Source of the DNA: Eulemur rufifrons
Lineage: Eukaryota > Chordata > Mammalia > Primates > Lemuridae
Direction of reading: 5' to 3'
NCBI RefSeq assembly: GCF_041146395.1
Contig: NW_027182957.1
Location: forward strand, 288,501-352,500
Length of the DNA stretch: 64,000 nucleotides
Shown: positions 1 through 14,982 of the stretch, piece after piece
Numbering within the stretch: position 1 is the stretch's first letter
Layout: every line of letters begins with the position of its first letter
Made by a program: the position numbers and the translations under genes
Notes under the pieces: generated by a model
Seen by the model: the letters and a program-made list of their open reading frames with translations, nothing else
Databases searched by the model: none
Told to the model about the DNA's origin: nothing

Positions 1-1871
1 CCTCTTATCCTAACGTTAATGCATAACCCATTTCCTGAGAACAACCCCTATCCCATAATTCTAACCCTATCTCCTAGTCATCACTGTGACACCTAATCCC
101 TAACCCTAATTCTAAACCGCTAACCCTAACCATAACCCTACCTACAACCCTAACACTGACAGTAACCCTTACTTCTAACCCCAACGCTATGCCTAACAAA
201 AACCCTAACCCTTGACCCTAACCCTTCACCCTAACCCCTAAGCCTTACCCTAACCCTTAACCCTAATCCTAATCCTAACCATTAAACCTAACCCTAGCTC
301 TTAAAGCTAACCCTAAACCTTACCCTCACGACTAGACCTAACCCTGACACTAACCTAACACTTAACCCTAACCGGAACCCCTAAAGCTAACCCTGAACCC
401 TATCCCTAACCCCAGCAGTAAACTTTAGCCCTAAACCTAAGCCCAACCCGTAACCCTAATCCTATCCTTTTACCCTAAAAGTAACCCCTAAACCTAATCC
501 CTATACCTCACCCTAACTCTAATCCCAATCCTAATTCTAACCATACCCCTTCATAAAACACTAACTCCTAACCGCTAACCCTAACACTAACCAAAAACCC
601 TAATCACTAATCCCTAACCCTAACGCTTAACCTTTACCCTAACCGTTAACCCTCACCCTAAATCTTAACACTGACCCTAACCTTAACCTTAACTCTAAGC
701 CTAACCCTTAACCCTACAGTAAGGAAGACCCTTAATGCTAATGGGATCCCTTATCCCTAACCCTAACACTACAGCTAAAAATAACCCTAACCTTGGATCC
801 TTAAACCTAACCCCTAACACTTACATTAACCCCAAACACTAACCCTAATCCTAAGCATTAAACCTAACCCTATCTCTTAACCCTAACGCTAGCCCTTACC
901 CTAACGCCTAGATCTAACCCTAAATCTAACCTACCGCCTAATCCTAACCTTAAGCCCTAATGCTAACATTAACCCTGAACCCTAAACCTACCCGTAACCC
1001 TTAACACTAACCCTATCCGTGAACCTTAACCCTGACCCTAATCGTTTCCCGCAACCAAGCATTTAACCCTGACCCTAAAGCTAATCCTTAATGCTAACCT
1101 TAACACTAAACCCTAAGCCTAAGCCCAACACTTAACCCTAATCCTTTCCCTTAAACCTAACCCTAACCCTAATGCTAACCCCTAAACGTAACCCTAACCG
1201 TGACCAGTAAACCTAACCCTAACCTCTAACACAAATCATAGCACATAACTCTAACCCTAAAACTAACCTTAACCCTAACCCTAACCCCTAACTCTTAACC
1301 TTAACCCTAAGCGTTAACTCTCACGCTAACCTTTAATCCTAACCCTAATCCTAATCTTCAACCGTAAACCTAACACTTAAGCCTAACCCTGTACCAAACC
1401 CTAACCCCTCATCTTAACCCTAACCGTAAACCACAACCCTAAACCAAAGTTTAACCGTTAAACCTAAGAGTAACCTTTAACCCTAACCTTAATACCTAAC
1501 CCTAAGCCCTCACCCTAACACTAAACTTCATCCTTAACCCTAACCAGAATCCTAACCCTAAATCTAATTCTCAGACTTCTTGCTTTCTTAGAGTTTAGAA
1601 AGCCTGCAATCCTCCCATGCGATGTGTGAAAGGAGGCTCTACCACTGTGTCCTGCATGAAACCCATGAGCCCATACGAAGAGTATGATAGAGTGGGTTCC
1701 CGGGTACAATCCTAGCCCCCTAAATTCCCCCCGCCCGCCTAATGCAGACAGGGCCCGTGCGGTAAGCATAAACAATACCTTTAACAGATAACCCTAACCC
1801 TGAACATAACACGCAACCCTGTACCTATTTCGCCCCTTAACACGTATACCTCACCGTGCGCCTAACTTTAA
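1..1871 (+). repeat. 1.87-kb unit 1, with A cassette at 1561-1776
   Basis: First visible unit; the window happens to open at the marker used here to number units. Its A cassette differs from the others at several sites, including CCCATGAGCC where most copies have CCCACGGGCC, and GCGGTAAGC near 1769 where the rest have GCGCTAAGC. It is therefore one of the more diverged copies, as expected at an array edge or under little homogenisation. No coding potential beyond a minus-strand frame of 84 codons that is hexamer- and cassette-derived. Confidence 0.9.
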
Positions 1872-3753
1872 CCTCTTATCCTAACGTTAATGCATAACCC
1901 ATTTCCTGACAACAACCCCTATCCCATAATTCTAACCCTATCTCCTAGTCATCACTGTGACACCTAATCACTAACCCTAATTCTAAACCGCTAACCCTAA
2001 CCGTTACCCTACCTACAACCCTAACACAGACAGTAACCCTTACTTCTAACCCCAACGCTATGCCTAACAAAAACCCTAACCCTTGACCCTAACCCTTCAC
2101 CCTAACCCCTAAGCCTTACTCTAACCCTTAACCCTAATACTAATCCTAACCATTAAACCTAACCCTAGCTCTTAAAGCTAACCCTAAACCTTACCCTCAC
2201 GACTAGACCTAACCCTGACACAAACCTAACACCTAACCCTAACCAGAACCCCTAAAGCTAACCCTGAACCCTATCCCTAACCCCAGCAGTAAACTTTATC
2301 CCTAAACCTAAGCCCAACCCGTAACCCTAATCCTATCCTTTTACCCTAAAACTAACCCCTAAACCTAACCCCTATACCTCACCCTAACTCTAACCCCAAT
2401 CCTAATTCTAACCATACCCCTTCATAAAACACTGACTCCTAACCGCTAACCCTAACACTAACCAAAAACCCTAATCACTAATCCCTAACCCTAACGCTTA
2501 ACCTTTACCCTAAACGTTAACCCTCACCATAAATCATAACCGTGACCCTAACATTAACCTTTAACTCTAAGCCTAACCCTTAACCTACAGTAAGGAAGAC
2601 CCTTAATGATAATGGGATCCCTTATCCCTAACCCTAACAGTACAGCTAAAAATAACCCTAACCTTGGATCCTTAAACCTAACCCCTAACACTTACTTTAA
2701 CCCCAAACCCTAACCCTAATCCTAAGCATTAAACCTAACCCTATCTCTTAACCCTAACGCTAGCCCTTACCCTAACGCCTAGATCTAACCCTAAATCTAA
2801 CCTACCGCCTAATCCTAACCTTCAGCACTAATGCTAACTCTAACCGTGAACCCTAAACCTACCCGTAACCCTTAACACTAACCCTATATGTAAACCTTAA
2901 CCCTGACCCTAACCATTACCCGCACCCAAGCATTTAACCCTGATTGTAACCCTAATCCTTAATGATAAACCTAACACTAAACCCTAACCCTGAGCCCAAC
3001 ACTTACCCTAATCCTATCCCTTAACCCTAACCCTAACCCTAATGCTACCCCCTAAACGTAACCCTAACCGTAACTAGTAAACCTAACCCTAACCTCTAAC
3101 ACAAACCATAGCACATAACTCTAACCCTTAAACTAACCCTAACCCTAACCCTAACCCTAACCCTAAACCCTAACTCTTAACCTTAACCCTAAGCGTTAAC
3201 TCTCACGCTAACCTTTAATCCTAACCCTAATCCTAATCTTCAACCCTAAACCCAACACTTAACCCTAACCCTGTACCAAACCCTAACCCCTCATCTTAAC
3301 CCTAACCACAAACCTCAACCCTAAACCAAAGTGTAACCGTTAAACCTAAGAGTAACCTTTAACCCTAACCCTAATCCCTAACACTAAGCCCTCACCCTAA
3401 CACTAAACTTCATCCTTAACCCTAACCAGAATCCTAACCCTAAATCTAATTCTCAGACTTCTTGCTTCCTTAGAGTTTAGAAAGCCTGCCATCCTCCCAT
3501 GCCATGCGTGAAAGGAGGCTCTACCACTGTGTCCTGCATGAAACCCACGGGCCCATACCCAGAGTATGATAGAGTGGGTTCCCGGGTACAATCCCAGCCC
3601 CCTAAACTCCCCCTGCCCGCCTAATGCAGACAGGGCCCGTGCGCTAAGCATAAACAATACCTTTAACAGATAACCCTAACCCTGAACATAACACCCAACC
3701 CTGTTCCTATTTCTCCCCTTAACATGTAAACCTCACCGTGCGCCTAACTTTAA
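1872..3753 (+). repeat. 1.87-kb unit 2, with A cassette at 3443-3658
   Basis: Complete 1,882-bp unit. The stretch before the cassette holds a run of uninterrupted CCCTAA near 3130-3170, longer than in unit 1; this site varies in hexamer number between units and accounts for part of the period variation. It shares several substitutions with unit 6 (for example the altered hexamers near 2520-2600 and 10020-10100), so copies are not simply most similar to their neighbours. Confidence 0.9.
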
Positions 3754-5625
3754 CCTCTTATCCTAACGTTAATGCATAACCCATTTCCTGAGAACAACCC
3801 CTATCCCATAATTCTAACCCTATCTCCTAGTCATCACTGTGACACCTAATCCCTAACCCTAATTCTAAACCGCTAACCCTAATCGTAACCCTACCTACAA
3901 CCCTAACACTGACAGTAACCCTTACATCTAACCCCAACGCTATGCCTAACAAAAACCCTAACGCTAGACCCTAACCCTTCACCCTAACCCCTAAGCCTTA
4001 CAATAACCCTTAACCCTAATCCTAATCCTAACCATTAAACCTAACCCTAGCTCTTAAAGCTAACCCTAAACCTTACCCTCACGACTAGACCTAACCCTGA
4101 CACTAACCTAACACCTAACCCTAACCCGAACCCCTAAAGCTAACCCTGAACCTTATTGCTAACCCTAGCAGTAAACTTTAACCCTAAACCTAAGCCCAAC
4201 CCGTAACCCTAATCCTATCCTTTTACCCTAAAACTAACCCCTAAACCTAACCCCTATACCTCACCCTAACTCTAAACCCAATCCTAATTCTAACCATACC
4301 CCTTCATAAAACACTAACTCCTAACCGCTAACCCTAACACTAACCAAAAACCATAATCACTAATCCCTAACCCTGACGCTTAACCTTTACCCTAACCTTT
4401 AACCCTCACCCTAAATCTTAACACTGACCCTAACCTTAACCTTTAACTCTAAGCCTAACCCTTAACCCTACAGTAAAGAAGACCCTTAATGCTAATGGGA
4501 TCCCTTGTCCCTAACCCTAACACTACAGCTAAAAATAACCCTAACCTTGGATCCTTAAACCTAACCCCTTACACTTACTTTAACCCCAAACCCTAACCCT
4601 AATCCTACGCATTAAACCTAACCCTATCTCTTAACCCTAACGCTAGCCCTTACCCTAACGCCTAGATCTAACCCTAAATCTAACCTACCGCCTAATCCTA
4701 ACCTTAAGTACTAATGCTAACACTAACCTTGAACCCTAAACCTACCCGTAACCCTTAACACTAACCCTATCCGTGAAACTTAACCCTGACCCTAACCATT
4801 ACCCGCACCCAAGCATTTAACCCTGACCCTAACCCTAATCCTTAATGCTAACCCTAACACTAAACCCTAACCCTAAGCCCAACACTTTTCCCTAATCCTA
4901 TCCCTTAAACCTAACCCTAACCCTAATGCTACCCCCTAAACGTAACCCTAACCGTGAGCAGTTAAACTAACTCTAACCTCTAACACAAACCATAGCACAT
5001 AACTCTAACCCTAAAACTAAATCTAACCCTAACCCTAACCCCAAACTCATAACCTTAACCCTAAGCGTTAACTCTCACGCTAACCTTTAATCCTAACCCT
5101 AATCCTAATCTTCAACCCTAAACCTAACACTTAACCCTAACCCTGTACCAAACCCTAACCCCTCATCTTAACCCTAACCGTAAACCTCAACCCTAAACCA
5201 AAGTGTAACTGTTAAACCTAAGAGTATCCTTTAACCCTAACCCTAATCCCTAACCCTAAGCCCTCACCCTAACACTAAACTTCATCCTTAACCCTAACCA
5301 GAATCCTAACCCTAAATCTAATTCTCAGACTTCTTGCTTCCTTAGAGTTTAGAAAGCCTGCCATCCTCTCATGCCATGCGTGAAAGGAGGCTCTACCACT
5401 GTGTCCTGCATGAAACCCACGGGCCCATACCCAGAGTATGATAGAGTGGGTTCCCGGGTACAATCCCAGCCCCCTAAACTCCCCCTGCCCGCCTAATGCA
5501 GACAGGGCCCGTGCGCTAAGCATAAACAATACCTTTAACAGATAACCCTAACCCTGAACATAACACCCAACCCTGTTCCTATTTCTCCCCTTAACACGTA
5601 AACCTCACCGTGCGCCTAACTTTAA
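3754..5625 (+). repeat. 1.87-kb unit 3, with A cassette at 5315-5530
   Basis: Complete 1,872-bp unit. Its cassette is nearly the same as that of unit 2, with CTCTCATGCC replacing CTCCCATGCC near 5366. The surrounding telomere-like DNA carries private changes, such as a TTATTGCTAACC stretch near 4153. Confidence 0.9.
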
Positions 5626-6891
5626 CCTCTTATCCTAACGTTAATGCATAACACCTTTCCTGAGAACAACCCCTATCCCATAATTCTAACCCTATCTCCT
5701 AGTCATCACTGTGACACCTAATCCCTAACCCTAATTCTAAACCGCTAACCCTAACCGTAACCCTACCTACAACCCTAACACTGACAGTAACCCTTACTTC
5801 TAACCCCAACGCTATGCCTAACAAAAACCCTAACCCTTGACTCTAACCCTTCACCCTAACCCTTAAGCCTTACCCTAACCCTTAACCCTAATCCTAATCC
5901 TAACCATTAAACCTAACCCTAGCTCTTAAAGCTAACCCTAAACCTTACCCTCACGACTAGACCTAACCCTGACAATAACCTAACACTTAACCTTAACCAG
6001 AACCCCTAAAGCTAACCCTGAACCCTATCCCTAACCCTAGCAGTAAACTTTAACCCTAAACCTTAGCCCAACCTGTAACCCTAATCCTATCCTTTTACCC
6101 TAAAACTAACCCCTAAACCTAACCCCTATACCTCACCCTAACTGTAACCCCAATCCTAATTCTAACCATACCCCTTCATAAAACACTAACTCCTAACCGC
6201 TAACCCTAACACTAACCAAAAACCCTAATCACTAATCCCTAACCCTAACGCTTAACTTTTACCCTAACGGTTAACCCTCACCCTGAATCTTAACACTCAC
6301 CCTAACCTTAATCTTTAACTCTAAGCCTAACCCTTACCCCTACAGTAAAGAAGACCCTTAATGCTAATGTGTTCCTTATCCCTAACCCTAACACTACAGC
6401 TAAAAATAACCCTAACCTTGGATCCTTAAACCTAACCCCTAACACTTACTTAACCCCAAACCCTAACCCTAATCCTAAGCATTAAACCTAACCCTATCTC
6501 TTAACCCTAACGCTAGCCCTTACCCTAACGCCTAGATCTAACCCTAAATCTAACCTACCACCTAATCCTAACCTTAAGCCCTAATGCTAACACTAACCCT
6601 GAACCCTAAACCTACCCGTAACCCTTAACACTAACCCTATCCGTGAACCTAAACCCTGACCCTAAGCATTACCCGCACCCAAGCATTTAACCCTGATTCT
6701 AACCCTAATCCTTAATGCTAACCTTAACACTAAACCCTAACCCTAAGCCCAACACTTAACCCTAATCCTATCCCTTAACCCTAACCCTAACCCTAACCCT
6801 AATGCTAACCCCTAAACGTAACCCTAACCATGACCAGTAATGCTAACCCTAACCTCTAACACAAACCATAGCACATAATTCTAACCCTAAA

Positions 6892-6922
<31 letters not shown>

Positions 6923-7501
6923 TCTTAACCTTAACCCTAAGCGTTAACTCTCACGCTAACCTTTAATCCTAACCCTAATCCTAATCTTCCACCCTAAACC
7001 TAACACTTAACCCTAACCCTGTACCAAACCCTAACCCCTCATCTTAACCCTAACCGTAAACCTCAACCCTAAACCAAAGTGTAACCGTTAAACCTAAGAG
7101 TAACCTTTAACCCTAACCCTAATCCCTAACCCTAAGCCCTCACCCTAACACTAAACTTCATCCTTCACCCTAACCAGAATCCTAACCCTAAATCTAATTC
7201 TCAGACTTCTTGCTTTCTTAGAGTTTAGAATGCCTGCAATCCTCCCGTGCCATGCATGAAAGGAGGCTCTACCACTGTGTCCTGCATGAAACCCACGGGC
7301 CCATACCCAGAGTATGATAGAGTGTGTTCCCGGGTACAATCCCAGCCCCCTAAACTACCCCCTCCCGCCTAATGTAGACAGGGCCCGTGCGCTAAGCATA
7401 AACAATACCTTTAACAGATAACCCTAACCCTGAACATAACACCCAACCCTGTTCCTATTTCTCCCCTTAACACGTAAACCTCACCGTGCGCCTAACTTTA
7501 A
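5626..7501 (+). repeat. 1.87-kb unit 4, with A cassette at 7191-7406
   Basis: Complete 1,876-bp unit. The cassette has a private GTGTGTTCCCGGG near 7323 and ACTACCCCCTCCC near 7355. These remove the upstream part of the minus-strand frame seen in other units, showing that the frame is not conserved as a coding sequence. Confidence 0.9.
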
Positions 7502-9379
7502 CCTCTTATCCTAACGTTAATGCATAACCCATTTCCTGAGAACAACCCCTATCCCATAATTCTAACCCTATCTCCTAGTCATCACTGTGACACCTAATCC
7601 CTAACCCTAATTCTAAACCGCTAACCCTAACCGTACCCCTACCTACAACCCTAACACTGACAGTAACCCTTACTTCTAACCCCAACGCTATGCCTAACAA
7701 AAACCCTAACCCTTGACCCTAACCCTTCACCCTAACCCCTAAGCCTTACCCTAACCCTTAACCCTAATCCTAATCCTAACCATTAAACCTAACCCTAGCT
7801 CTTAAAGCTAACCCTAAACCTTACCCTCACGACTATACCTAACCCTGACACTAACCTAACATCTAACCCTAACCAGAACCCCTAAAGCTAACCCTGAACC
7901 CTATCCCTAACCCTAGCAGTAAACTTTAACCCTAAACCTAAGCCCAACCCGTAACCCTAATCCTATCCTTTTACCCTAAAACTAACCCCTAAACCTAACC
8001 CCTATACCTGACCCTAACTCTAACCCCAATCCTAATTCTAACCATACCCCTTCATAAAACACTAACTCCTAACCGCTAACACTAACACTAACCAAAAACC
8101 CTAATCACTAATCCCTAACCCTAACGCTTAACCTTTACCCTGACCGTTAACCATCACCCTAAATCTTAACACTGACCCTAACCTTAACCTTTAACTCTAA
8201 GCCTAACCCTTAACCCTACAGTAAGGAAGACCCTTAATGCTAATGGGATCCCTTATCCCTAACCCTAACACTACAGCTAAAAATAACCCTAACCTTGGAT
8301 CCTTAAACCTAACCCCTAACACTTACTTTAACCCGAAACCCTAACCCTAACCCTAAGCATTAAACCTAACCCTATCTCTTAACCCTAACGCTAGCCCTTA
8401 CCCTAATGCCTAGATCTAAACCTAAATCTAACCTACCGCCTAATCCTAACCATAAGCCCTAATGCTAACACTAACCCTGAACCCTAAACCTACCCGTAAA
8501 CCTTAACACTAACCCTATCCGTCAACCTTAACCCTGACCCTAACCATTACCCGCACCCAAGCATTTAACCCTGACCCTAACCCTAATCCTTAATGCTAAC
8601 CCTAACACTAAACCCTAACCCTAAGCCCAACAATTATCCCTAATCCTATCCCTTAACCCTAACCCTAACCCTAATGCTACCCCGTAAACTTAACCCTAAC
8701 CGTGACCAGTAAACCTAACACTAACCTCTAGCACAAACCGTAACACATAACTCTAACCCTAAAACTAACCCTAACCCTAACCCTAACCCTAAACCCTAAC
8801 TCTTAACCTTAACACTAAGCGTTAACTCTCACGCTAACCTTTAATCCTAACCCTAATCCTAATCTTCAACCCCAAACCTAACACTTAACCCTAACCCTGT
8901 ATCAAACCCTAACCCCTCATCTTAACCCTAACCGTAAACCACAACCCTAAACCAAAGTGTAACCGTTAAACCTAAGAGTAACCTTTAACCCTAACCCTAT
9001 TACCTAACCTTAGGCCCTCACCCTAACACTAAACTTCATCCTTAACCCTAACCAGAATCCTAACCCTAAATCTAATTCTCAGACTTCTTGCTTTCTTAGA
9101 GTTTAGAAAGCCTGCAAACCTCCCATGCCGTGCGTGAAAGGAGGCTCTACCACTGTGTCCTGCATGAAACCCACAGGCCCATACCCAGAGTATGATAGAG
9201 TGGGTTCCCGGGTACAATCCCAGCCCCCTAAACTCCCCCCGCCCGCCTAATGCAGACAGGGCCCGTGCGCTAAGCATAAACAATACCTTTAACAGATAAC
9301 CCTAACCCTGAACATAACACCCAACCCTGTTCCTATTTCTCCCCTTAACACGTAAACCTCACCGTGCGCCTAACTTTAA
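7502..9379 (+). repeat. 1.87-kb unit 5, with A cassette at 9069-9284
   Basis: Complete 1,878-bp unit. The perfect CCCTAA run near 8765-8795 is of intermediate length. The cassette carries a private GCAAACCTCCC near 9112 and otherwise the consensus, including the GGGTTCCCGGGTACAATCCC segment around 9202-9221. Confidence 0.9.
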
Positions 9380-11235
9380 CCTCTTATCCTATCGTTAATG
9401 CATAACCCATTTCCTGAGAACAACACCTATCCCATAATGCTAACCCTATCTGCTAGTCATCACTGTGACACCTAATCCCTAACCCTAATTCTAAACCGCT
9501 CACCCTAACCGTAACCCTACCTACAACCCTAACACTGACAGTAACCCTTACTTCTAACCCCAACGCTATGCCTAACAAAAACCCTAACCCTTGACCCTAA
9601 CCCTTCACCCTAACCCCTAAGCCTTACCCTAACCCTTAACCCTAATCCTAATCCTAACCATTAAACCTAACCCTAGCTCTTAAAGCTAACCCTAAACCTT
9701 ACCCTCACGACTAGACCTAACCCTGACACTAACCTAACACCTAACCCTAACCAGAACCCCTAAAGCTAACCCTGAACCCTATCCCTAACCCCAGCAGTAA
9801 ATTTTAACCCTAAACCTAAGCCCAACCCGTAACCCTAATCCTATCCTTTTACCCTAAAACTAACCCCTAAACCTAACCCCTATACCTCACCCTAACTCTA
9901 ACCCCAATCCTAATTCTAACCATACCCCTTCATAAAACACTGACTCCTAACCGCTAACCCTAACACTAACCAAAAACCCTAATCACTAATCCCTAACCCT
10001 AACGCTTAACCTTTACCCTAAACGTTAACCCTCACCATAAATCATAACCGTGACCCTAACATTAACCTTTAACTCTAAGCCTAACCCTTAACCTACAGTA
10101 AGGAAGACTCTTAATGATAATGGGATCCCTTATCCCTAACCCTAACAGTACAGCTAAAAATAACCCTAACCTTGGATCCTTAAACCTAACCCCTAACACT
10201 TACTTTAACCCCAAACCCTAACCCTGATCCTAAGCATTAAACCTAACACTATCTCTTAACCCTAACGCTAGCCCTTACCCTAACGCCTAGATCTAACCCT
10301 AAATCTAACCTACCGCCTAATCCTAGCCTTAAGCTCTAATGCTAACACTACCCCTGAACCCTAAACCTACCCGTAACCCTTAACACTAACCCTATCCGTG
10401 AACCTAAACCCTGACCCTAACCAATACCCGCACCCAAGCATTTAACCCTGACCCTAACCCTAATCCTTAATGCTAACCTTAACACAACCCTAACCCTAAG
10501 CCCAACACTTAACCCTAATCCTATCCCTTAACCCTAACCCTAACCGTAATGCTACCCCCTAAACGTAACCCTAACCGTGACCAGTAAACCTAACCGTAAC
10601 CTCTAACACAAACCATAGCACATAACTCTAACCCTAAAACTAACCCTAAACCCTAACTCTTAACCTTAACCCTAAGCGTTAACTCTCACACTAACCTTTA
10701 ATCCTAACCCTAATCCTAATCTTCAACCCTAAACCCAACACTTAACCCTAACCCTGTACCAAACCCTAACCCCTCATCTTAACCCTAACCGTAAACCTCA
10801 ACCCTAAACCAAAGTGTAACCGTTAAAACTAAGAGTAAACTTTAACCCTAACCCTACTCCCTAACCCTAAGCCCTCACCCTAACACTAAACTTCATCCTT
10901 ATCACTAACCAGAATCCTCACCCTAAATCTAATTCTCAGACTTCTTGCTTTCTTAGAGTTTAGAAAGCCTGCAATCCTCCCATGCCATGCGTGAAAGGAG
11001 GCTCTACCACTGTGTCCTGCATGAAACCCACGGGCCCATACCTAGAGTATGAAAGAGTGGGTTCCCGGGTACAATCCCAGCCCCCTAAACACCCCCGTCC
11101 GCCTAATGCAGACAGGGCCCGTGCGCTAAGCCTAAACAACACCTTTAACAGATAACCCTAACCCTGAACATAACACCGAACCCTGTTCCTATTTCTCCCC
11201 TTAACACGTAAACCTCACCGTGCGCCTAACTTTAA
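9380..11235 (+). repeat. 1.87-kb unit 6, with A cassette at 10926-11140
   Basis: The shortest complete unit (1,856 bp). Most of the shortfall is loss of hexamers in the perfect CCCTAA run near 10630-10650. The cassette has small indels (ACACCCCCGTCCG near 11090), which break the minus-strand frame relative to other copies and again argue against coding. Confidence 0.9.
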
Positions 11236-12502
11236 CCTCTTATCCTAACGTTAATGCATAACCCATTTCCTGAGAACAACCCCATCCCATAATTCTAACC
11301 CTATCTCCTAGTCATCACTGTGACACCTAATCCCTAACCCTAATTCTAAACCGCTAACCCTAACCGTAACCCTACCTACAACCCTAACACTGACAGTAAC
11401 CCTTACTTCTAACCCCAACGCTATGCCTAACAAAAACCCTAACCCTGGACCCTAACCCTTCACCCTAACCCCTAAGCCTTACCCTAACCCTTAACCCTAA
11501 TCCTAATCCTAACCATTAAACCTAACCCTAGCTCTTAAAGCTAACCCTAAACCTTACCCTCACGACTAGACCTAACCCTGACACTAACCTAACACCTAAC
11601 CCTATCCAGAATCCCGAAAGCTAACCCTGAACCCTATCCCTAGCCCTAGCAGTAAACTTTAACCCTAAACATAAGCACAACCCGTAACCCTAATCCTATC
11701 CTTTTACCCTAAAACTAACCCCTAAACCTAACCCCTATACCTCACCCTAACTCTAACCCCAGTCCTAATTCTAACCATACCCCTTCATAAAACACTAACT
11801 CCTAACCGCTAACCCTAACACTAACCAAAAACCCTAATCACTAATCCCTAACCCTAACGCTTAACCTTTACGCTAACCGTTAACCCTCACCCTAAATCTT
11901 AACCCTGACCCTAACCTTAACCTTTAACTCTAAGCCTAACCCTTAACCCTACAGTAAGGAAGACCCTTAATGCTAATGGGATCCCTTATCCCTAACCCTA
12001 ACACTACAGCTAAAAATAACCCTAACCTTGGATCCTTAAACCTAACCCCTAACACTTACTTTAACCCGAAACCCTAACCCTGATCCTAAGCATTAAACCT
12101 AACCCTATCTCTTAACCCTAACGCTAGCCCTTACCCTAACGCCTAGATCTAACCCTAAATCTAACTTACCGCCTAATCCTAACCTTAAGCCCTAATGCTA
12201 ACACTAACCCTGAACCCTAAACCTACCCGTGACCCTTAACACTAACCCTATCCGTGAACCTTAACCCTGACCCTAACCATTACCCGCACCCAAGCATTTA
12301 ACCCTGACCCTAACCCTAATCCTTAATGCTAACCTTAACACTAAACCCTAACCCTAAGCCCAACACTTAACCCTAATCCTATCCCTTAACCCTAACCCTA
12401 ACCCTAACCCTAATGCTAACCCCTAAACGTAACCCTAACCATGACCAGTAAACCTAACCCTAACCTCTAACACAAACCATAGCACATAACTCTAACCCTA
12501 AA

Positions 12503-12533
<31 letters not shown>

Positions 12534-13111
12534 TCTTAACCTTAACCGTAAGCGTTAACTCTCACGCTAACCTTTAATCCTAACCCTAATTCTAATCTTC
12601 AACCCTAAACCTAACACTTAATCCTAACCGTGTACGAAACCGTAACCCCTCATCTTAACCCTAACCGTAAACCTCAACCCTAAACCAAAGTGTAACCGTT
12701 AAACCTAAGAGTAACCTTTAACCCTAACCCTATTCCCTAACCCTGAGCCCTGACACTAACACTAAACTTCATCCTTAACCCTAACCTTAATCCTAACCCT
12801 AAATCTAATTCTCAGACTTCTTGCTTTCTTAGAGTTTAGAAAGCCTGCAATCCTCCCATGCCATGCGTGAAAGGAGGCTCTACCACTGTGTCCTGCATGA
12901 AACCCACGGGCCCATACCAAGAGTATGATAGAGTGGGTTCCCGGGTACAATCCCAGGCCCCTAAACTCCCCCTACCCGCCTAATGCAGACAGGGCCCGTG
13001 CGCTAAGCATAAACAATACCTTTAACAGATAACCCTAACCCTGAACATAACACCCAACCCTGTTCCTATTTCTCCCCTTAACACGTAAACCTCACCGTGC
13101 GCCTAACTTAA
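11236..13111 (+). repeat. 1.87-kb unit 7, with A cassette at 12802-13018
   Basis: Complete 1,876-bp unit. From about 12,390 onward it is nearly identical to unit 8, sharing rare changes: CGTGTACGAAACCGTAACC near 12628, CATACCAAGAGTATG in the cassette near 12912, and CGTCTTATCC at the next unit start. The first part of the unit resembles units 4-6 instead, so unit 7 is a mosaic. Confidence 0.9.
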
Positions 13112-14373
13112 CGTCTTATCCTAACGTTAATGCATAACCCATTTCCTGAGAACAACCCCTATCCCATAATTCTAACCCTATCTAGTAGTCATCACTGTGA
13201 CACCTAATCCCTAACCCTAATTCTAAACCGCTAACCCTAACCGTAACCCTACCTACAACCCTAACACTGACAGTAACCCTTACTTCTAACCCCAACGCTA
13301 TGCCTAACAAAAACCCTAACCCTTGACCCTAACACTTCACCCTAACCCATAAGCCTTACCCTAACCCTTAACCCTAATCCTAATCCTAAACATTAAACCT
13401 AACCCTAGCACTTAAAGCTAACCCTAAACCTAACCCTCACGACTAGACCTAACCCTGACACTAACCTAACACCTAACACTAACCAGAACCCTTAAAGCTA
13501 ACCCTGAACCCTATCCCTAACCCCAGCAGTAAACTTTAACCCTAAACCTAAGCCCAACCCGTAACCCTAATCCCATCCTTTTACCCTAAAACTAACCCCT
13601 AAACCTAACCCCTATACCTCACCCTAACTCTAACCCCAATCCTAATTCTAACCATACCCCTTCATAAAACACTAACTCCTAACCGCTAACCCTAACACTA
13701 ACCAAAAACCCTAATCACTAATCCCTAACCCTAACGCTTAACCTTTACCCTAACCGTTAACCCTCACCCTAAATCTTAACCCTGACCCTAACCTTAACCT
13801 TTAACTCTAAGCCTAACCCTAAACCCTTCAGTAAGGAAGACCCTTAATGCTAATGGGATCCCTTATCCCTAACCCTAACACTACAGCTAAAAATAACCCT
13901 AACCTTGGATCCTTAAACCTAACCCCTAACACTTACTTTAACCCCAAACCCTAACCCTAATCCTAAGCATTAAACCTAACCCTATCTCTTTACCCTAACG
14001 CTAGCCCTTACCCTAACGCCTAGATCTAACCCTAAATCTAACCTACCGCCTAATCCTAACCTTAAGCACTAATGCTAACACTAACCCTGAACTCTAAACC
14101 TACCCGTAACTCTTAACACTAACCCTATCCGTGAACCTAAACCCTGACCCTAACCATTACCCGCACCCAAGCATTTAACCCTGACCCTAACCCTAATCCT
14201 TAATGCTAACGTTAACACTAAACCCTAACCCTAAGGCCAACACTTAACCCTAATCCTATCCCCTAACCCTAACCCTAACCCTAATGCTAACCCCTAAACG
14301 TAACCCTAACCATGACCAGTAAACCTAACCCTAACCTCTAACACAAACCATAGCACATAACTCTAACCCTAAA

Positions 14374-14404
<31 letters not shown>

Positions 14405-14982
14405 TCTTAACCTTAACCGTAAGCGTTAACTCTCACGCTAACCTTTAATCCTAACCCTAATTCTAATCTTCAACCCTAAACCTAACACTTAATCCTAACC
14501 GTGTACGAAACCGTAACCCCTAATCTTAACCCTAACCGTAAACCTCAACCCTAAACCAAAGTGTAACCGTTAAACCTAAGAGTAACCTTTAACCCTAACC
14601 CTATTCCCTAACCCTGAGCCCTGACACTAACACTAAACTTCATCCTTAACCCTAACCTTAATCCTAACCCTAAATCTAATTCTCAGACTTCTTGCTTTCT
14701 TAGAGTTTAGAAAGCCTGCAATCCTCCCATGCCATGCGTGAAAGGAGGCTCTACCACTGTGTCCTGCATGAAACCCACGGGCCCATACCAAGAGTATGAT
14801 AGAGTGGGTTCCCGGGTACAATCCCAGGCCCCTAAACTCCCCCTACCCGCCTAATGCAGACAGGGCCCGTGCGCTAAGCATAAACAATACCTTTAACAGA
14901 TAACCCTAACCCTGAACATAACACCCAACCCTGTTCCTATTTCTCCCCTTAACACGTAAACCTCACCGTGCGCCTAACTTAA
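13112..14982 (+). repeat. 1.87-kb unit 8, with A cassette at 14673-14889
   Basis: Complete 1,871-bp unit, nearly identical at an exact 1,871-bp offset to flanking sequence on both sides (about 12,390-14,410 against 14,260-16,280). By eye I noticed one substitution (12651 c against 14522 a) before the copies part at about 16,217. This is the youngest duplication in the left array. Confidence 0.92.
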
